Assembly (NCBI RefSeq): GCF_001865575.2
Contig: NZ_CP017562.2
Coordinates: 1,550,001-1,614,000 of the forward strand
DNA: 64,000 nucleotides
Source: Paraburkholderia sprentiae WSM5005
GTDB lineage: Bacteria; Pseudomonadota; Gammaproteobacteria; Burkholderiales; Burkholderiaceae
Direction: 5' to 3'
Positions 45,118 through 53,519 of the stretch are shown in pieces. The position numbers and the translations under genes are program-made. Under the pieces are notes generated by a model. That model was not told the origin of the DNA. It was given only the letters and a program-made list of their open reading frames with translations, and searched no databases. Numbering within the stretch: the first letter of the stretch is position 1; every line of letters starts with the position of its first letter.

Positions 45118-45785
45118 ACACCGTCGCCGAACGTGTAGCCGATGCTGCGCACGGTGTGGATCAGCTTCTTCTCGAACGGGTGATCGAGCTTCGCGCGCAG
45201 ACGCTTGATCGCCACGTCGACCACGTTGGTGTCGCTATCGAAGTTCATGTCCCACACTTCCGATGCGATCTGCGACCGCGACAGCGCTTCGCCCTCGCGG
45301 CGCACCAGCAGATGCAGCAGCATGAATTCCTTGTTGGTCAGCGCAATGTCGACGCCCTCGCGTGTGACGCGGCGGCGCAGCACGTCGAGCTTGAGGTCGG
45401 CGATTTCGAACACGTCGCTCTCGCGGATCACGCCACGGCGCAGCAACGTACGAATGCGCAGCACCAGCTCGGCGAACGAAAACGGCTTGACCAGATAATC
45501 GTCGGCGCCGAGTTCGAGACCCCGAATGCGGTCGCTGACCTGATCGCGCGCGGTCAGAAAAATCACCCGCAGATCGCGTCGCGCGCGCAACGCCCGGATG
45601 ATCTCCCAGCCGTCGATGCCGGGCAGCATCACGTCGAGCACCACGAGTTCGTAGTCGTGCTCGAGCGCCAGATGCAGGCCGTCCGTGCCGGTGCGCGCGA
45701 GGTCGACCGCGTAGCCGTTCTCGCGCAGGCCCTTCTTCAGATAATCGCCGGTCTTCGGATCGTCTTCGATGACGAGGATGCTCAT
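45114..45785 (-). CDS. OmpR-family response regulator, CusR/HprR-like
   Basis: A 223-residue regulator. The receiver domain has the acidic pair at residues 8-9, phosphorylated Asp51 ([13 protein letters not shown]), Thr78 and Lys100 (YLVKPFSF). The C-terminal winged helix ends [19 protein letters not shown] 45785 is chosen because the receiver fold starts at once ([10 protein letters not shown]); a longer frame upstream does not fit. Translationally coupled with the kinase (ATGA overlap). The palindrome 45916-45931 lies in the region shared with the divergent operon at 46015 and is its probable binding site. Confidence 0.92.
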   Translation of the reverse strand: MSILVIEDDPKTGDYLKKGLRENGYAVDLARTGTDGLHLALEHDYELVVLDVMLPGIDGWEIIRALRARRDLRVIFLTARDQVSDRIRGLELGADDYLVKPFSFAELVLRIRTLLRRGVIRESDVFEIADLKLDVLRRRVTREGVDIALTNKEFMLLHLLVRREGEALSRSQIASEVWDMNFDSDTNVVDVAIKRLRAKLDHPFEKKLIHTVRSIGYTFGDGV

Positions 45786-45915
45786 GATGCTCGCTGCTCC
45801 TGCGCGCGACTGGACCCGAAGGCCTCTCACGCGTGCAAAAAACGCCTGATGAAAGCGCCTGGAAAAACATGCGGCACGCCCGTCGGCCATTCTACGTCGC
45901 GGCCATAGGCCGTTG

Positions 45916-45931
45916 ATGACGTTTTTGTCAT
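45916..45931. promoter_or_regulatory. CusR-like palindromic box
   Basis: ATGAC-GTTTTT-GTCAT: perfect five-base arms and a six-base spacer, the same half-site and spacing as the Escherichia coli CusR box (ATGAC-AANNTT-GTCAT). It sits between the response regulator gene and the divergent operon, 84 bases before ATG 46015. Confidence 0.65.
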
Positions 45932-46014
45932 GCTGCGGTCACGCTGAAGAGCCAACGCCAAGCCTACTCTGAGCGCACCGTTCACCACGCTGCATCCCTT
46001 CCTGGAGTTGCCTC

Positions 46015-46656
46015 ATGAAGACCCGCATGAAGATAGCCCGCGCACGAACGCTGCGCGCCCTCGCCGTCCCCGCCCTCGCCGCCGCGCTGTTCGCGACGAT
46101 GCCCGTCGCTTCGGCCCAGAACGCGACGCCGACCGGCGTGCGCGGCACGGTGACGTCGCTGTCGGGCGATCTGCTCAAAGTCCACACGCGCGGCGGCGAG
46201 GACGTCGACGTGAAGCTCGCCGCCGACACGCCGATTCGCGGCGTCACGCTCGCCAACGTCAGTGACATCAAGCCGGACAGCTACGTCGGCACCGCCGCGA
46301 TTGCGCAGCCCGACGGCACGCTGAAGGCGCTCGAAGTGCATGTGTTCCCGGCGAGTATGCGCGGCTCGGGCGAAGGTCATCGGCCGTGGGATCTCGGTGC
46401 GAACAGCACGATGACGAACGGCACGGTCGGCTCGCTGGTGGTCAGCAACGGCCGCACGATGACGGTGAAGTACAAGGATGGCGAGAAGAAGATCGTGATT
46501 CCGCAGGACGTGCCGATCGTCAGCCTGGAGCCGGGTAGCCGCGCGTTGCTCACGCCCGGCACGAAGGTCGTGCTGTTTGCGCACAAGGAGGCGGACGGCT
46601 CGATGGCGGCGAATTTCATTTCGGCCGGCGAACACGGGGTGACACCGCCGATGTGA
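46015..46656 (+). CDS. Exported protein, DUF5666-like
   Basis: A 213-residue periplasmic protein with a signal peptide ending MPVASAQ. The mature part has two similar beta-rich halves. The first has GVRGTVTSLSGDLLKVHTRGGEDVDVKL, read in parts, with TPIRGV, and the second NGTVGSLVVSNGRTMTVKYKDGEKKIVIP, also in parts. This repeated RGTV-x-x-L-(S/N)G pattern is that of DUF5666, an OB-like fold of unknown function. It is the first gene of a three-gene operon whose reading frames overlap, facing the CusRS-like genes. It may bind a metal or support the molybdoenzyme downstream. Confidence 0.7.
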   Translation: MKTRMKIARARTLRALAVPALAAALFATMPVASAQNATPTGVRGTVTSLSGDLLKVHTRGGEDVDVKLAADTPIRGVTLANVSDIKPDSYVGTAAIAQPDGTLKALEVHVFPASMRGSGEGHRPWDLGANSTMTNGTVGSLVVSNGRTMTVKYKDGEKKIVIPQDVPIVSLEPGSRALLTPGTKVVLFAHKEADGSMAANFISAGEHGVTPPM

Positions 46657-47348
46657 AGCCGCGCCGTTCTTTCTTCCGCACCTCGCCTTTCAAGCCAATG
46701 CCACAATCGCAAGCATCTCTGATCGTTCATCCTCTCGTCGTTCGCTTGACGCATTGGACCAACGCGTTCGCGATGGTCTGCATGGTGATGAGCGGCTGGG
46801 CGATCTATAACGCGTCGCCGATCTTTCCGTTCCGGTTTCCCGCATGGGCGACGCTCGGCGGGTGGCTCGGCGGCTCGATCGCATGGCACTTCGCGGCGAT
46901 GTGGCTGCTGTGCGCGAACGCTCTGCTGTATCTGGCGTATGGCGTGGCGAGCGGCCATTTGCATCGCAAGCTGCTGCCGGTGCGTCCCGGCGACGTGGCG
47001 CGCGATGCGGCGCTCGCGTTGCGCTTCAGGCTGCCGCATCAGCCGGGCCGATACAACGCCGTGCAGCGCGCGCTGTATCTGTTGGTGTTGCTGCTCGGCG
47101 TGCTGCTGGTGGCGTCGGGACTGTCGATCTGGAAGCCGGTGCAATTCTGCTGGCTGAGCGCGCTGTTCGGCGGCTTCGATTTCGCCCGGCGCGTGCACTT
47201 CGTCGCGATGGCCGGCGTGGTCGGCTTCCTCGTCGTGCATCTGCTGCTGGTGCTGCTGGTGCCGCGCACGTTGCCACCGATGTTCACCGGACGCGCGCGG
47301 CCGAGCGCGCCTCGCATCGATCAAGCATCCGAGAGGACTCGCGCATGA
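46653..47348 (+). CDS. Cytochrome b561-type membrane protein
   Basis: A 231-residue four-helix dihaem cytochrome b of the b561/Ni-hydrogenase b-subunit family. Candidate haem ligands are the histidines in VVRLTHWTNAFAMVCMVMSG, AWHFAAMWLL, RRVHFVAMAGVVGFLVVHLLLVL and the last helix. The GTG start at 46653 overlaps the upstream stop; an ATG at 46698 (MPQSQ) is an alternative that is closer to the first helix. The next gene overlaps it by ATGA. It would anchor and exchange electrons with the periplasmic molybdoenzyme encoded next. Confidence 0.85.
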   Translation: MKPRRSFFRTSPFKPMPQSQASLIVHPLVVRLTHWTNAFAMVCMVMSGWAIYNASPIFPFRFPAWATLGGWLGGSIAWHFAAMWLLCANALLYLAYGVASGHLHRKLLPVRPGDVARDAALALRFRLPHQPGRYNAVQRALYLLVLLLGVLLVASGLSIWKPVQFCWLSALFGGFDFARRVHFVAMAGVVGFLVVHLLLVLLVPRTLPPMFTGRARPSAPRIDQASERTRA

Positions 47349-48151
47349 GCGCCCCGCAATCAAACGATACGGCGCACGATACGCCCATCAGTGCAGAAGA
47401 CGCGGGCCGCTCCCGCATCGTGCTGGCGGAGCACCGGCCGCGGATCGAACAGTTGCAACGCCGTTTATTCCTGCGCTCGTCGCTATCGATCGGCGCGCTC
47501 GCGATGCTGTCCGGCTGCAACCTGCAGGACAACGATTCCGTCGACAAGGTGCTATGGGCGATGTCGCGCTGGAACGATCGCGTGCAGGCGTGGCTGTTCG
47601 ATCGTAACAAGCTCGCGCCGACCTATTCGGCGCGCGATATCACCGATCCATTTCCGTTCAACTCGTTCTATGCCGAGTTCGATGCGCCCGACGTCGACGG
47701 TTCGGCCTATCGGCTCGAGGTATCCGGGCTCGTCGCGGACAAACGCAGCTGGAGCCTCGAACAGTTGCGCGCGTTGCCACAGGTCTCGCAGATCACGCGT
47801 CACGTGTGCATCGAAGGATGGAGCGCGATCGGACAATGGAGCGGCGTGCCGTTTCGCACGTTCCTCGAACGGATCGGCGCCGATCTGAGCGCGCGCTACG
47901 TAGGCTTCAAATGCGCGGACCGCTACTACTCGAGCCTCGACATGGCGACCGCGCTGCATCCGCAAACGCAATTGACGCTCGATTTCCGCAACGCGCCGCT
48001 GCCGGCCAAATACGGGTATCCGCTGAAGCTGCGCGTACCGACCAAGCTCGGCTTCAAGAACCCGAAGCATATTGCCGCGATCTTCGTGACGAACACGAAT
48101 CCGGGCGGCTACTGGGAAGATCAGGGCTACAACTGGTTCAGCGGGCTTTAG
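47345..48151 (+). CDS. Molybdopterin-dependent oxidoreductase, sulfite-oxidase/YedY fold
   Basis: A 268-residue exported molybdoenzyme. Twin arginines at residues 39-40 (RRLFLRSS) start a Tat signal that ends in a lipobox-like MLSGC at residue 58, so it may be a membrane-anchored lipoprotein. The catalytic molybdenum ligand is Cys155 in TRHVCIEGWSAIGQWSG, and RVPTKLGFKNPKHI matches the cofactor-binding loop. The start overlaps the cytochrome b stop (ATGA). Together they form an enzyme-plus-haem pair like MsrPQ, though the cytochrome is of a different family. Its stop codon overlaps the convergent AraC gene stop by three bases. Confidence 0.9.
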   Translation: MSAPQSNDTAHDTPISAEDAGRSRIVLAEHRPRIEQLQRRLFLRSSLSIGALAMLSGCNLQDNDSVDKVLWAMSRWNDRVQAWLFDRNKLAPTYSARDITDPFPFNSFYAEFDAPDVDGSAYRLEVSGLVADKRSWSLEQLRALPQVSQITRHVCIEGWSAIGQWSGVPFRTFLERIGADLSARYVGFKCADRYYSSLDMATALHPQTQLTLDFRNAPLPAKYGYPLKLRVPTKLGFKNPKHIAAIFVTNTNPGGYWEDQGYNWFSGL

Positions 48152-49116
48152 ACCGCGGTGACGTAACGCGGCACCGGCTTGGGTACGCGTGGCGGCGGCG
48201 CATCGTGAGCGATGCGCATGCGCTTGACCTCGTCGACGGGACTCAGGCCGAACAGCCGCTTGAACTCGCGGCTAAACTGCGACGCGCTCTCGTACCCGAC
48301 CCGCGCGGCAGCCGCACCCGCATTCAAGCCATCCTGCACCATCAACAGACGCGCGTGATGCAGGCGCGTGGTCTTCACGTACTGCATCGGCGAGGTCGCG
48401 GTGACCGCCTTGAACTGCGCATGAAACACCGCGAGGCTCATGCCGGCTTCGGCCGCGAGCGTATCGACGTCGAGCGACGCGTGGTAGTCGCCATGAATGC
48501 GCCGCAGCGCCTTCGCGATGCGGCCGAAGTGATTCTGGTGCGTGAGCGCCGCGCGAATCGCGCCGCCCTGCTCGCCGGTCAGCACGCGATAACAGATTTC
48601 TCGCACGATGCCGGGTGCAAGGATTTGCGCGTCGAGCGGCGACGCGAGCGCTTCCATCAGACGCTGCACAGCGCTGCTCAGTGCGGAATCGAGCGGCGTC
48701 GAGTAGATGCCAGCCGGTTCGTGCTGCCCGATGGCCTGAGTTTCGTTGAGTGCCATCAGCAGCTCGGCGACCATCGTCAGATCGACGCGCACGGAGATGC
48801 CGAGAAACGGCTCCTGTTCGCTCGCCTCGGTCTCGCATTCGAACGGCAGCGGCACCGACAGCACCAGATACTGCTGCGCGTCGTACTGGAACACCTGATC
48901 GCCAAGATAGCCACGCTTGCGTCCCTGACAGACGATCACGATGCTCGGCTCGTACATGACTGGCATACGCGGCATCGGACGATTCGCGCGCAGGAAGCTG
49001 ACGCCTTCGAGGCTCGAGCGCGTCATGCCGGCATGCGGCGCGAGGAGATTGAACAGTTCCAGCACGCGGCGTTGCGCGGGGTGGTCCGTAGCGGAACCGA
49101 CAGCTTGGGTGGACAT
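48148..49116 (-). CDS. AraC-family transcriptional regulator
   Basis: A 322-residue regulator with an AraC-type N-terminal cupin domain (residues 20-190; MPVMYEPSIVIVCQGRKRGYLG) and two C-terminal helix-turn-helices (VDTLAAEAGMSLAVFHAQFK and AAAARVGYESASQFSREFKRLFG). ATG 49116 (MSTQAVGS) is favoured, with ATG 49161 as an alternative. Divergent from the alcohol dehydrogenase gene at 49451, an arrangement common in Burkholderiales, so it probably controls that gene in response to an aldehyde or alcohol. Confidence 0.9.
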   Translation of the reverse strand: MSTQAVGSATDHPAQRRVLELFNLLAPHAGMTRSSLEGVSFLRANRPMPRMPVMYEPSIVIVCQGRKRGYLGDQVFQYDAQQYLVLSVPLPFECETEASEQEPFLGISVRVDLTMVAELLMALNETQAIGQHEPAGIYSTPLDSALSSAVQRLMEALASPLDAQILAPGIVREICYRVLTGEQGGAIRAALTHQNHFGRIAKALRRIHGDYHASLDVDTLAAEAGMSLAVFHAQFKAVTATSPMQYVKTTRLHHARLLMVQDGLNAGAAAARVGYESASQFSREFKRLFGLSPVDEVKRMRIAHDAPPPRVPKPVPRYVTAV

Positions 49117-49450
49117 GACGATAGGGTGACGGTCAAGAGAATAGTGCTTGAAATTTAGCATCAAACAGCCTACCGCGCTGCCCCTCCGGAGTTTTAGGCA
49201 AACCTTCAAGACGATCAGGTATTCCCCCAGCGGTGCTGGGCTCCTAACATGGGAACCCTGCCGGATCGCCTTTTCGCCGCGCGCAGCGTGCACGGTCATC
49301 GACCGCCATGAGCCGCAGCTTGCCAACGGCGGCCACGGCGCTTGCGCCCCGATCCCGGTTCATGCTGCGGCCCGCCGCATTCGCAACCTCGTGTTGCGGA
49401 TCGCCGGCGCGTCGCAGGTTGCGCCATCACCCTTTTTGCTGGAGCTACCC
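49117..49450. promoter_or_regulatory. Divergent region between AraC and alcohol dehydrogenase genes
   Basis: 334 bases, no gene recognised. It must contain both promoters. GGAG at 49441-49444 is the ribosome binding site for ATG 49451. No AraC site was identified. Confidence 0.35.
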
Positions 49451-50503
49451 ATGACCACGACGTATGCCTATGCAGCGACCGACGCCACCACGCCGCTCGC
49501 CCCGTTCGAAATCCAGCGCCGTGCGCCGCGCGCCCATGATGTGCAGATGGAAGTGCTGTACTGCGGCGTATGCCACTCCGACCTGCATCAGGCGCGCAAC
49601 GAATGGAAGAACACGATTTACCCGGTGGTGCCGGGCCACGAGATCGTGGGCCGCGTGACCGCGGTCGGTCCGAACGTGACGAAGTACAAGGTCGGCGAAC
49701 TCGTCGCGGTGGGCTGTCTGGTCGATTCTTGTCGCACTTGTGCGAGTTGCGCGGAAGGTCTCGAGCAGTATTGCGAAAACGGTTGGGTGGGCACGTATAA
49801 CGGTGTCGATCGCGTCGACGGGCAGGTCACGTACGGCGGCTATTCGACGCAACTGGTCGTCGATGAGGCTTTCACGCTGCGCGTGCCGCAGAATCTCGAC
49901 CCCGCGGGTGTCGCACCGTTGCTGTGCGCGGGCATCACCACGTATTCGCCGCTGCGCACGTGGGGCGCGGGTCCGGGCAAGAAGGTCGGCATTGTCGGCC
50001 TCGGCGGTCTCGGCCATATGGGCGTGAAGCTGGCGCGGGCGATGGGCGCGCACGTCGTGCTGTTCACGACGTCGCCGTCGAAGATCGAGGATGCGAAGCG
50101 GCTTGGGGCGCATGAAGTGGTCGTGTCGAAGAATCCGCAGGAGATGGAAGCGCATGTGAATAGCTTCGATTTCATTCTGAATACGGTGGCTGCGCAGCAT
50201 GATCTGAATCCGTTTTTGAATCTGCTCAAGCGGGATGCGACGATGACGTTGGTCGGCGCGCCGGAGCACGATCATCCGTCGCCGCAGGTGTTCAACCTGA
50301 TCTTTAAGCGACGCCGGCTGGCGGGCTCTCTTATTGGGGGGATTGCCGAGACGCAGGAGATGCTCGATTTCTGCGGTGAGCATGGCATTACTTCTGATAT
50401 CGAAATGATTCCGATGCAGAACATCAATGAGGCTTATGAGCGCATGCTCAGGAGCGATGTGAAGTATCGGTTTGTGGTTGATATGGATTCGTTGCGGAAG
50501 TAA
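49451..50503 (+). CDS. Zinc-dependent NAD(P) alcohol dehydrogenase, YahK/cinnamyl alcohol type
   Basis: A 350-residue medium-chain alcohol dehydrogenase. Catalytic zinc ligands are in YCGVCHSDLHQ and VPGHEIVG. The structural zinc site has four cysteines in CLVDSCRTCASCAEGLEQYC. The Rossmann motif is VGIVGLGGLGHMGVKLARAMGA. Length and sequence match the YahK/AdhC aldehyde-reductase branch that reduces a wide range of aldehydes with NADPH. ATG 49451 follows GGAG by six bases. A terminator follows at 50517-50542. Confidence 0.93.
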   Translation: MTTTYAYAATDATTPLAPFEIQRRAPRAHDVQMEVLYCGVCHSDLHQARNEWKNTIYPVVPGHEIVGRVTAVGPNVTKYKVGELVAVGCLVDSCRTCASCAEGLEQYCENGWVGTYNGVDRVDGQVTYGGYSTQLVVDEAFTLRVPQNLDPAGVAPLLCAGITTYSPLRTWGAGPGKKVGIVGLGGLGHMGVKLARAMGAHVVLFTTSPSKIEDAKRLGAHEVVVSKNPQEMEAHVNSFDFILNTVAAQHDLNPFLNLLKRDATMTLVGAPEHDHPSPQVFNLIFKRRRLAGSLIGGIAETQEMLDFCGEHGITSDIEMIPMQNINEAYERMLRSDVKYRFVVDMDSLRK

Positions 50504-50516
50504 TGGTGCTTTTTTT

Positions 50517-50542
50517 CGCCGCGCGGCGGGTGGCGTTTTTTT
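50517..50542 (+). terminator. Intrinsic terminator of the alcohol dehydrogenase gene
   Basis: Six-base stem CGCCGC/GTGGCG (one G-T pair), seven-base loop, then seven T (50536-50542). It begins 14 bases after the stop codon. Confidence 0.65.
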
Positions 50543-50615
50543 GCGCCTGCGGCGCGGGTTCTGTTTGTTGTTTGTGTTTTTTTTGCCCTTGCTTTTTTTC
50601 TGTGTTCTTAGGGGG

Positions 50616-51184
50616 TTGGCCTTTCCTTGATTTGTTGTCGGTCTATTAGCGTTGCCCCTGTGCGGGGCGGCACCTACTTTCTTTGCTGCTGCAAAGAAAG
50701 TAGGCAAAGAAGACAGCTTTACACCGCAAATTCTTAAGCGGGTCCCTCGGTCTGCATCACGTAGTGGTGCATCTGGAATCTGTGGTCTCGCACATTCGGC
50801 GTTAGCGACAAGGCAGTCATACCTCCGGCGGCGCTGCGCGCGCCGACGCCCCGGACAAAAACCATCGGTCTTTCGGCGCATCGCCAAGGTGTGGCCGATG
50901 GCCCCCACCAACATAAAAAGCACCAGCGGGTTTCCCCTGCATGCCCGTCCGCGACGCACGCAGTGCGCAGCGGGAGGGATGACGGCTTTGTCACTGCCGT
51001 GGAATGTGCGGGAGCACGGATTCCAGATGCACCACTACCCCCTCCCAGCCAGGGGACCCGCTTATGAGCTGGCGGTTTAAAGCTGTCTTCTTTGCCTACT
51101 TTCTTTGCAGCAGCAAAGAAAGTAGGTGCCGCCCCGCACAGGGGCAACGCTAATAGACCGACAAGACAACAAGGAAAGGCCAAC
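50616..51184. repeat. Long imperfect inverted-repeat element
   Basis: Two copies of one sequence face each other. The arms 50635-50721 and 51078-51164 are perfect inverted repeats of 87 bases. Similarity continues outward to 50616 and 51184 and, with mismatches, inward to about 50830 and 50975, leaving a unique centre of roughly 140 bases. Each arm contains its own short palindrome (CCTACTTTCTTTG ... CAAAGAAAGTAGG). Open frames inside are by-products of the repeat, not genes. I recall similar sequences between genes in many Burkholderiales. Confidence 0.9.
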
Positions 51185-51248
51185 ACCGAAAAAGAACAAA
51201 GACAAAAAAGCCACAGGCAAAAAAAAGAAACCCATTTGGAGCAAACCA

Positions 51249-52205
51249 GTGATCGACAGAATAACTGCAATGCGCACATTCATCCGAATCGTGGACACCA
51301 ACAGCTTCACCCGCGCAGCGGAGTCATTGAACATCCCGCGTGCAACGGCGACCACGATCGTCCAGAACCTGGAAGCCCTGCTAGGCACAGCGCTCCTGGT
51401 CCGCACGACGCGCCGCCTGAGCATCACGCCAGAAGGCGCCGCCTACTACGAACGCTGTGCGCAAATCCTGGCCGACATCGACGAAATGGAAGCCAGCATC
51501 CGGAATTCGACCGACAATCTGACCGGCCGCCTACGCATCGAAATGCCAAGCGCGGTCGCCAGCGCAATCGTGCTTCCGTCGCTGGACGACTTCCACGCCC
51601 GTTATCCGAATCTCGATCTCGCAATCGGCGTCAGCAACCGCACCGTCGATATGGTCTCGGAAGCAATCGACTGCAGCATCCAGCTCGGTGAATTGCCCGA
51701 TTCCAATCTCGTCGCGCGGCAACTCGGCACACTCGATCAAGTGACCTGCGCGAGTCCAGTCTATCTGGCCCGCCACGGCACACCCGTCGATCTCGACGGG
51801 CTTCGCGCGCACGTCGCGGTCAACTGCGTGTCGCCGCATAGCGGCCGCGAATGCGACTTCGATTTCGAAGTGGATGGCGAAGCGCGCAAGGTCAAGCTCA
51901 ACGGCTTCGTGCAGGTCAGCGACGAACAGGCGTACCTGACCTGCGGACTGCAAGGACTTGGCATGATCCAGCCTGCCCGCATCGCCGCGCAGCCCTACCT
52001 CGATTCGGGCTTGCTGTGTGAAGTGCTGCCGCAATGGAAACCAGTACCGATGCCGGTCTCGGTCGCGTATGTGAAGAACCGCCGCGTCTCGCCGCGCGTG
52101 CGCGCGTTCGTCGATTGGCTGGCGGAGCTGTTCGAGAAGGCCGGGCACGTCGAGCAGGATATGTCGCGCGTGCGTCAGTTGCTGCGCGGCCTGCATCCCG
52201 CGTGA
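51249..52205 (+). CDS. LysR-family transcriptional regulator
   Basis: A 318-residue LysR regulator of the CrgA/DmlR type. GTG 51249 is the start: GGAG at 51238-51241 is seven bases upstream, and the residues IDRITAMRTFIRIVDTNSF begin the usual first helix. A longer open frame upstream only reads the lysine-rich translation of the repeat. The HTH is RAAESLNIPRATATTIVQNLE. The effector domain has GRLRIEMPSAVASAIVLPSL and CSIQLGELPDSNLVARQL. Its promoter must lie within or beside the inverted-repeat element. Target unknown; no divergent partner gene exists. Confidence 0.88.
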   Translation: MIDRITAMRTFIRIVDTNSFTRAAESLNIPRATATTIVQNLEALLGTALLVRTTRRLSITPEGAAYYERCAQILADIDEMEASIRNSTDNLTGRLRIEMPSAVASAIVLPSLDDFHARYPNLDLAIGVSNRTVDMVSEAIDCSIQLGELPDSNLVARQLGTLDQVTCASPVYLARHGTPVDLDGLRAHVAVNCVSPHSGRECDFDFEVDGEARKVKLNGFVQVSDEQAYLTCGLQGLGMIQPARIAAQPYLDSGLLCEVLPQWKPVPMPVSVAYVKNRRVSPRVRAFVDWLAELFEKAGHVEQDMSRVRQLLRGLHPA

Positions 52206-52238
52206 AGCGGATGCGGGCGCACGGCGCTCGCGCGTTCA

Positions 52239-53384
52239 CTAGTCCGGCAACCGCACCGGTACCGGCCGCGTCAACAGATCGACGTAGAAATCAAAAAACG
52301 CCGGATTATCAAATCGTTTGACGACGGTCATCTTCTGCAAACCCGGCGGCGGCGAACTCGTGTAGCCCCTTGCCTTGCCATCGTTGGCGCCGAAGCTCGT
52401 GTCCACATTCACCCACTCCTCGACGGTCTCGGTCGCGAACGACGGATGCATCAGATACGCGAGCGTCAGCGTGTCCCAGATGTTCGTCGTGTAGTTCGAA
52501 TTGGTCTCGAAGCCGTTCTTGCCGTCGAAACCATAGCCGTTCAGCGTCTTGAACAGTTGCGTGATGATGGTCTGCTTCGCCGGATCGTGCGCGACGCGGT
52601 CGTACAGCGCCTTGTCCATTTTCACGGTATCCGTCACGTCGAGCGGAATCACCGTCTGTTTGATCGGCAGACGCAGGACCGTTTTCGCCGCTTCGGGATC
52701 GAACCACCAGTTGAACTCGGCGGTGGGCGTGGTATTGCCCGGCACGTCGATCGCGCCGCCCATGTAGATGATCTGCTTGATCAGCGGCACGATCTCCGGA
52801 TGCTCGCGCGTGGCCAGCGCGATGTTGGTCAGCGGGCCGATCGCAAGGATCGTCACTTCGCCCGGATAGCGCTTGACCGATTCGACGATGAAGTCGATCG
52901 CGCTCTGGCTCTGCATGTTCGTATGCGTCGCGAAACCGTCCGGCGGCGCGACGAGGTCGCTCGCCGATTTTGGCTCCGGCTTGCTCCATGCGCCGATATA
53001 ACCATCACCGCCGGGGAATGCCTTCAGTTCCTGCTGGATCGTCGCGAAGTCGTGCGACAGCGCGTAATTGGCGCCCGCATACACGCCGATCTGTTGTTCG
53101 ACGCCGAGCCGCTCGACCGATTTCAGCGCATCGGCAACACCCTGCTTGAGCCACTGATTGCCAGACACCACGGTAATGCCGAGCACTTTCAGCGAACCCT
53201 GCGCCTGCAATTGCGCGGCCATCACGCCGAGCTGGCCGTCGTCGCCGAGCGTGTTGTAGTCGCTGTCGATGATCACCTTCGGCGGATCGCTCCGGGCATC
53301 GAGACGGCTGCTGCCGCAAGCTGCGAAATTGAGTGTGGTTGCCACGCTTGCCGCCCAGATCAATGCCAGGAGAATTCGCCTCAT
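52239..53384 (-). CDS. Exported inosine-uridine-type nucleoside hydrolase
   Basis: A 381-residue nucleoside hydrolase, splitting ribonucleosides to base and ribose. The calcium-binding motif VIIDSDYNTLGDDGQLG, the ILAIGPLTNIALA segment and YMGGAIDVPGN are family hallmarks. The N-terminus (RRILLALIWAASVATTLNFAACGSS) is a signal peptide with a lipoprotein-like cysteine, so the enzyme is periplasmic or membrane-anchored, unlike the usual cytosolic form. ATG 53384 has an excellent AAAGGAGG ribosome binding site. It is monocistronic between the LysR gene (convergent) and zwf. Confidence 0.9.
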   Translation of the reverse strand: MRRILLALIWAASVATTLNFAACGSSRLDARSDPPKVIIDSDYNTLGDDGQLGVMAAQLQAQGSLKVLGITVVSGNQWLKQGVADALKSVERLGVEQQIGVYAGANYALSHDFATIQQELKAFPGGDGYIGAWSKPEPKSASDLVAPPDGFATHTNMQSQSAIDFIVESVKRYPGEVTILAIGPLTNIALATREHPEIVPLIKQIIYMGGAIDVPGNTTPTAEFNWWFDPEAAKTVLRLPIKQTVIPLDVTDTVKMDKALYDRVAHDPAKQTIITQLFKTLNGYGFDGKNGFETNSNYTTNIWDTLTLAYLMHPSFATETVEEWVNVDTSFGANDGKARGYTSSPPPGLQKMTVVKRFDNPAFFDFYVDLLTRPVPVRLPD

Positions 53385-53452
53385 CGATGCCTCCTTTGGA
53401 ATGTCGGTGGGTGACGCTGACTGACAATCAACGCGCAAACGACAGCGAAAGC

Positions 53453-53491
53453 AAAAGCGGCTCGCGACGCCACTGCAACGTCACGAGCCGC
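53453..53491 (-). terminator. Intrinsic terminator of zwf
   Basis: On the minus strand a 13-base stem GCGGCTCGTGACG/CGTCGCGAGCCGC (53491-53479 with 53469-53457, one G-T pair), nine-base loop and TTTT (53456-53453). It starts 28 bases after the zwf stop. Confidence 0.8.
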
Positions 53492-53519
53492 CTCGAATAG
53501 CGCGCTGTCTCACACCCCG

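Noticed and set aside
50652..51279. Open frames on both strands within the inverted repeat as genes
   Set aside because: They translate the two repeat arms into related peptides (TFFAAAKKVGK on both strands), which is expected from the inverted repeat; no family resemblance.
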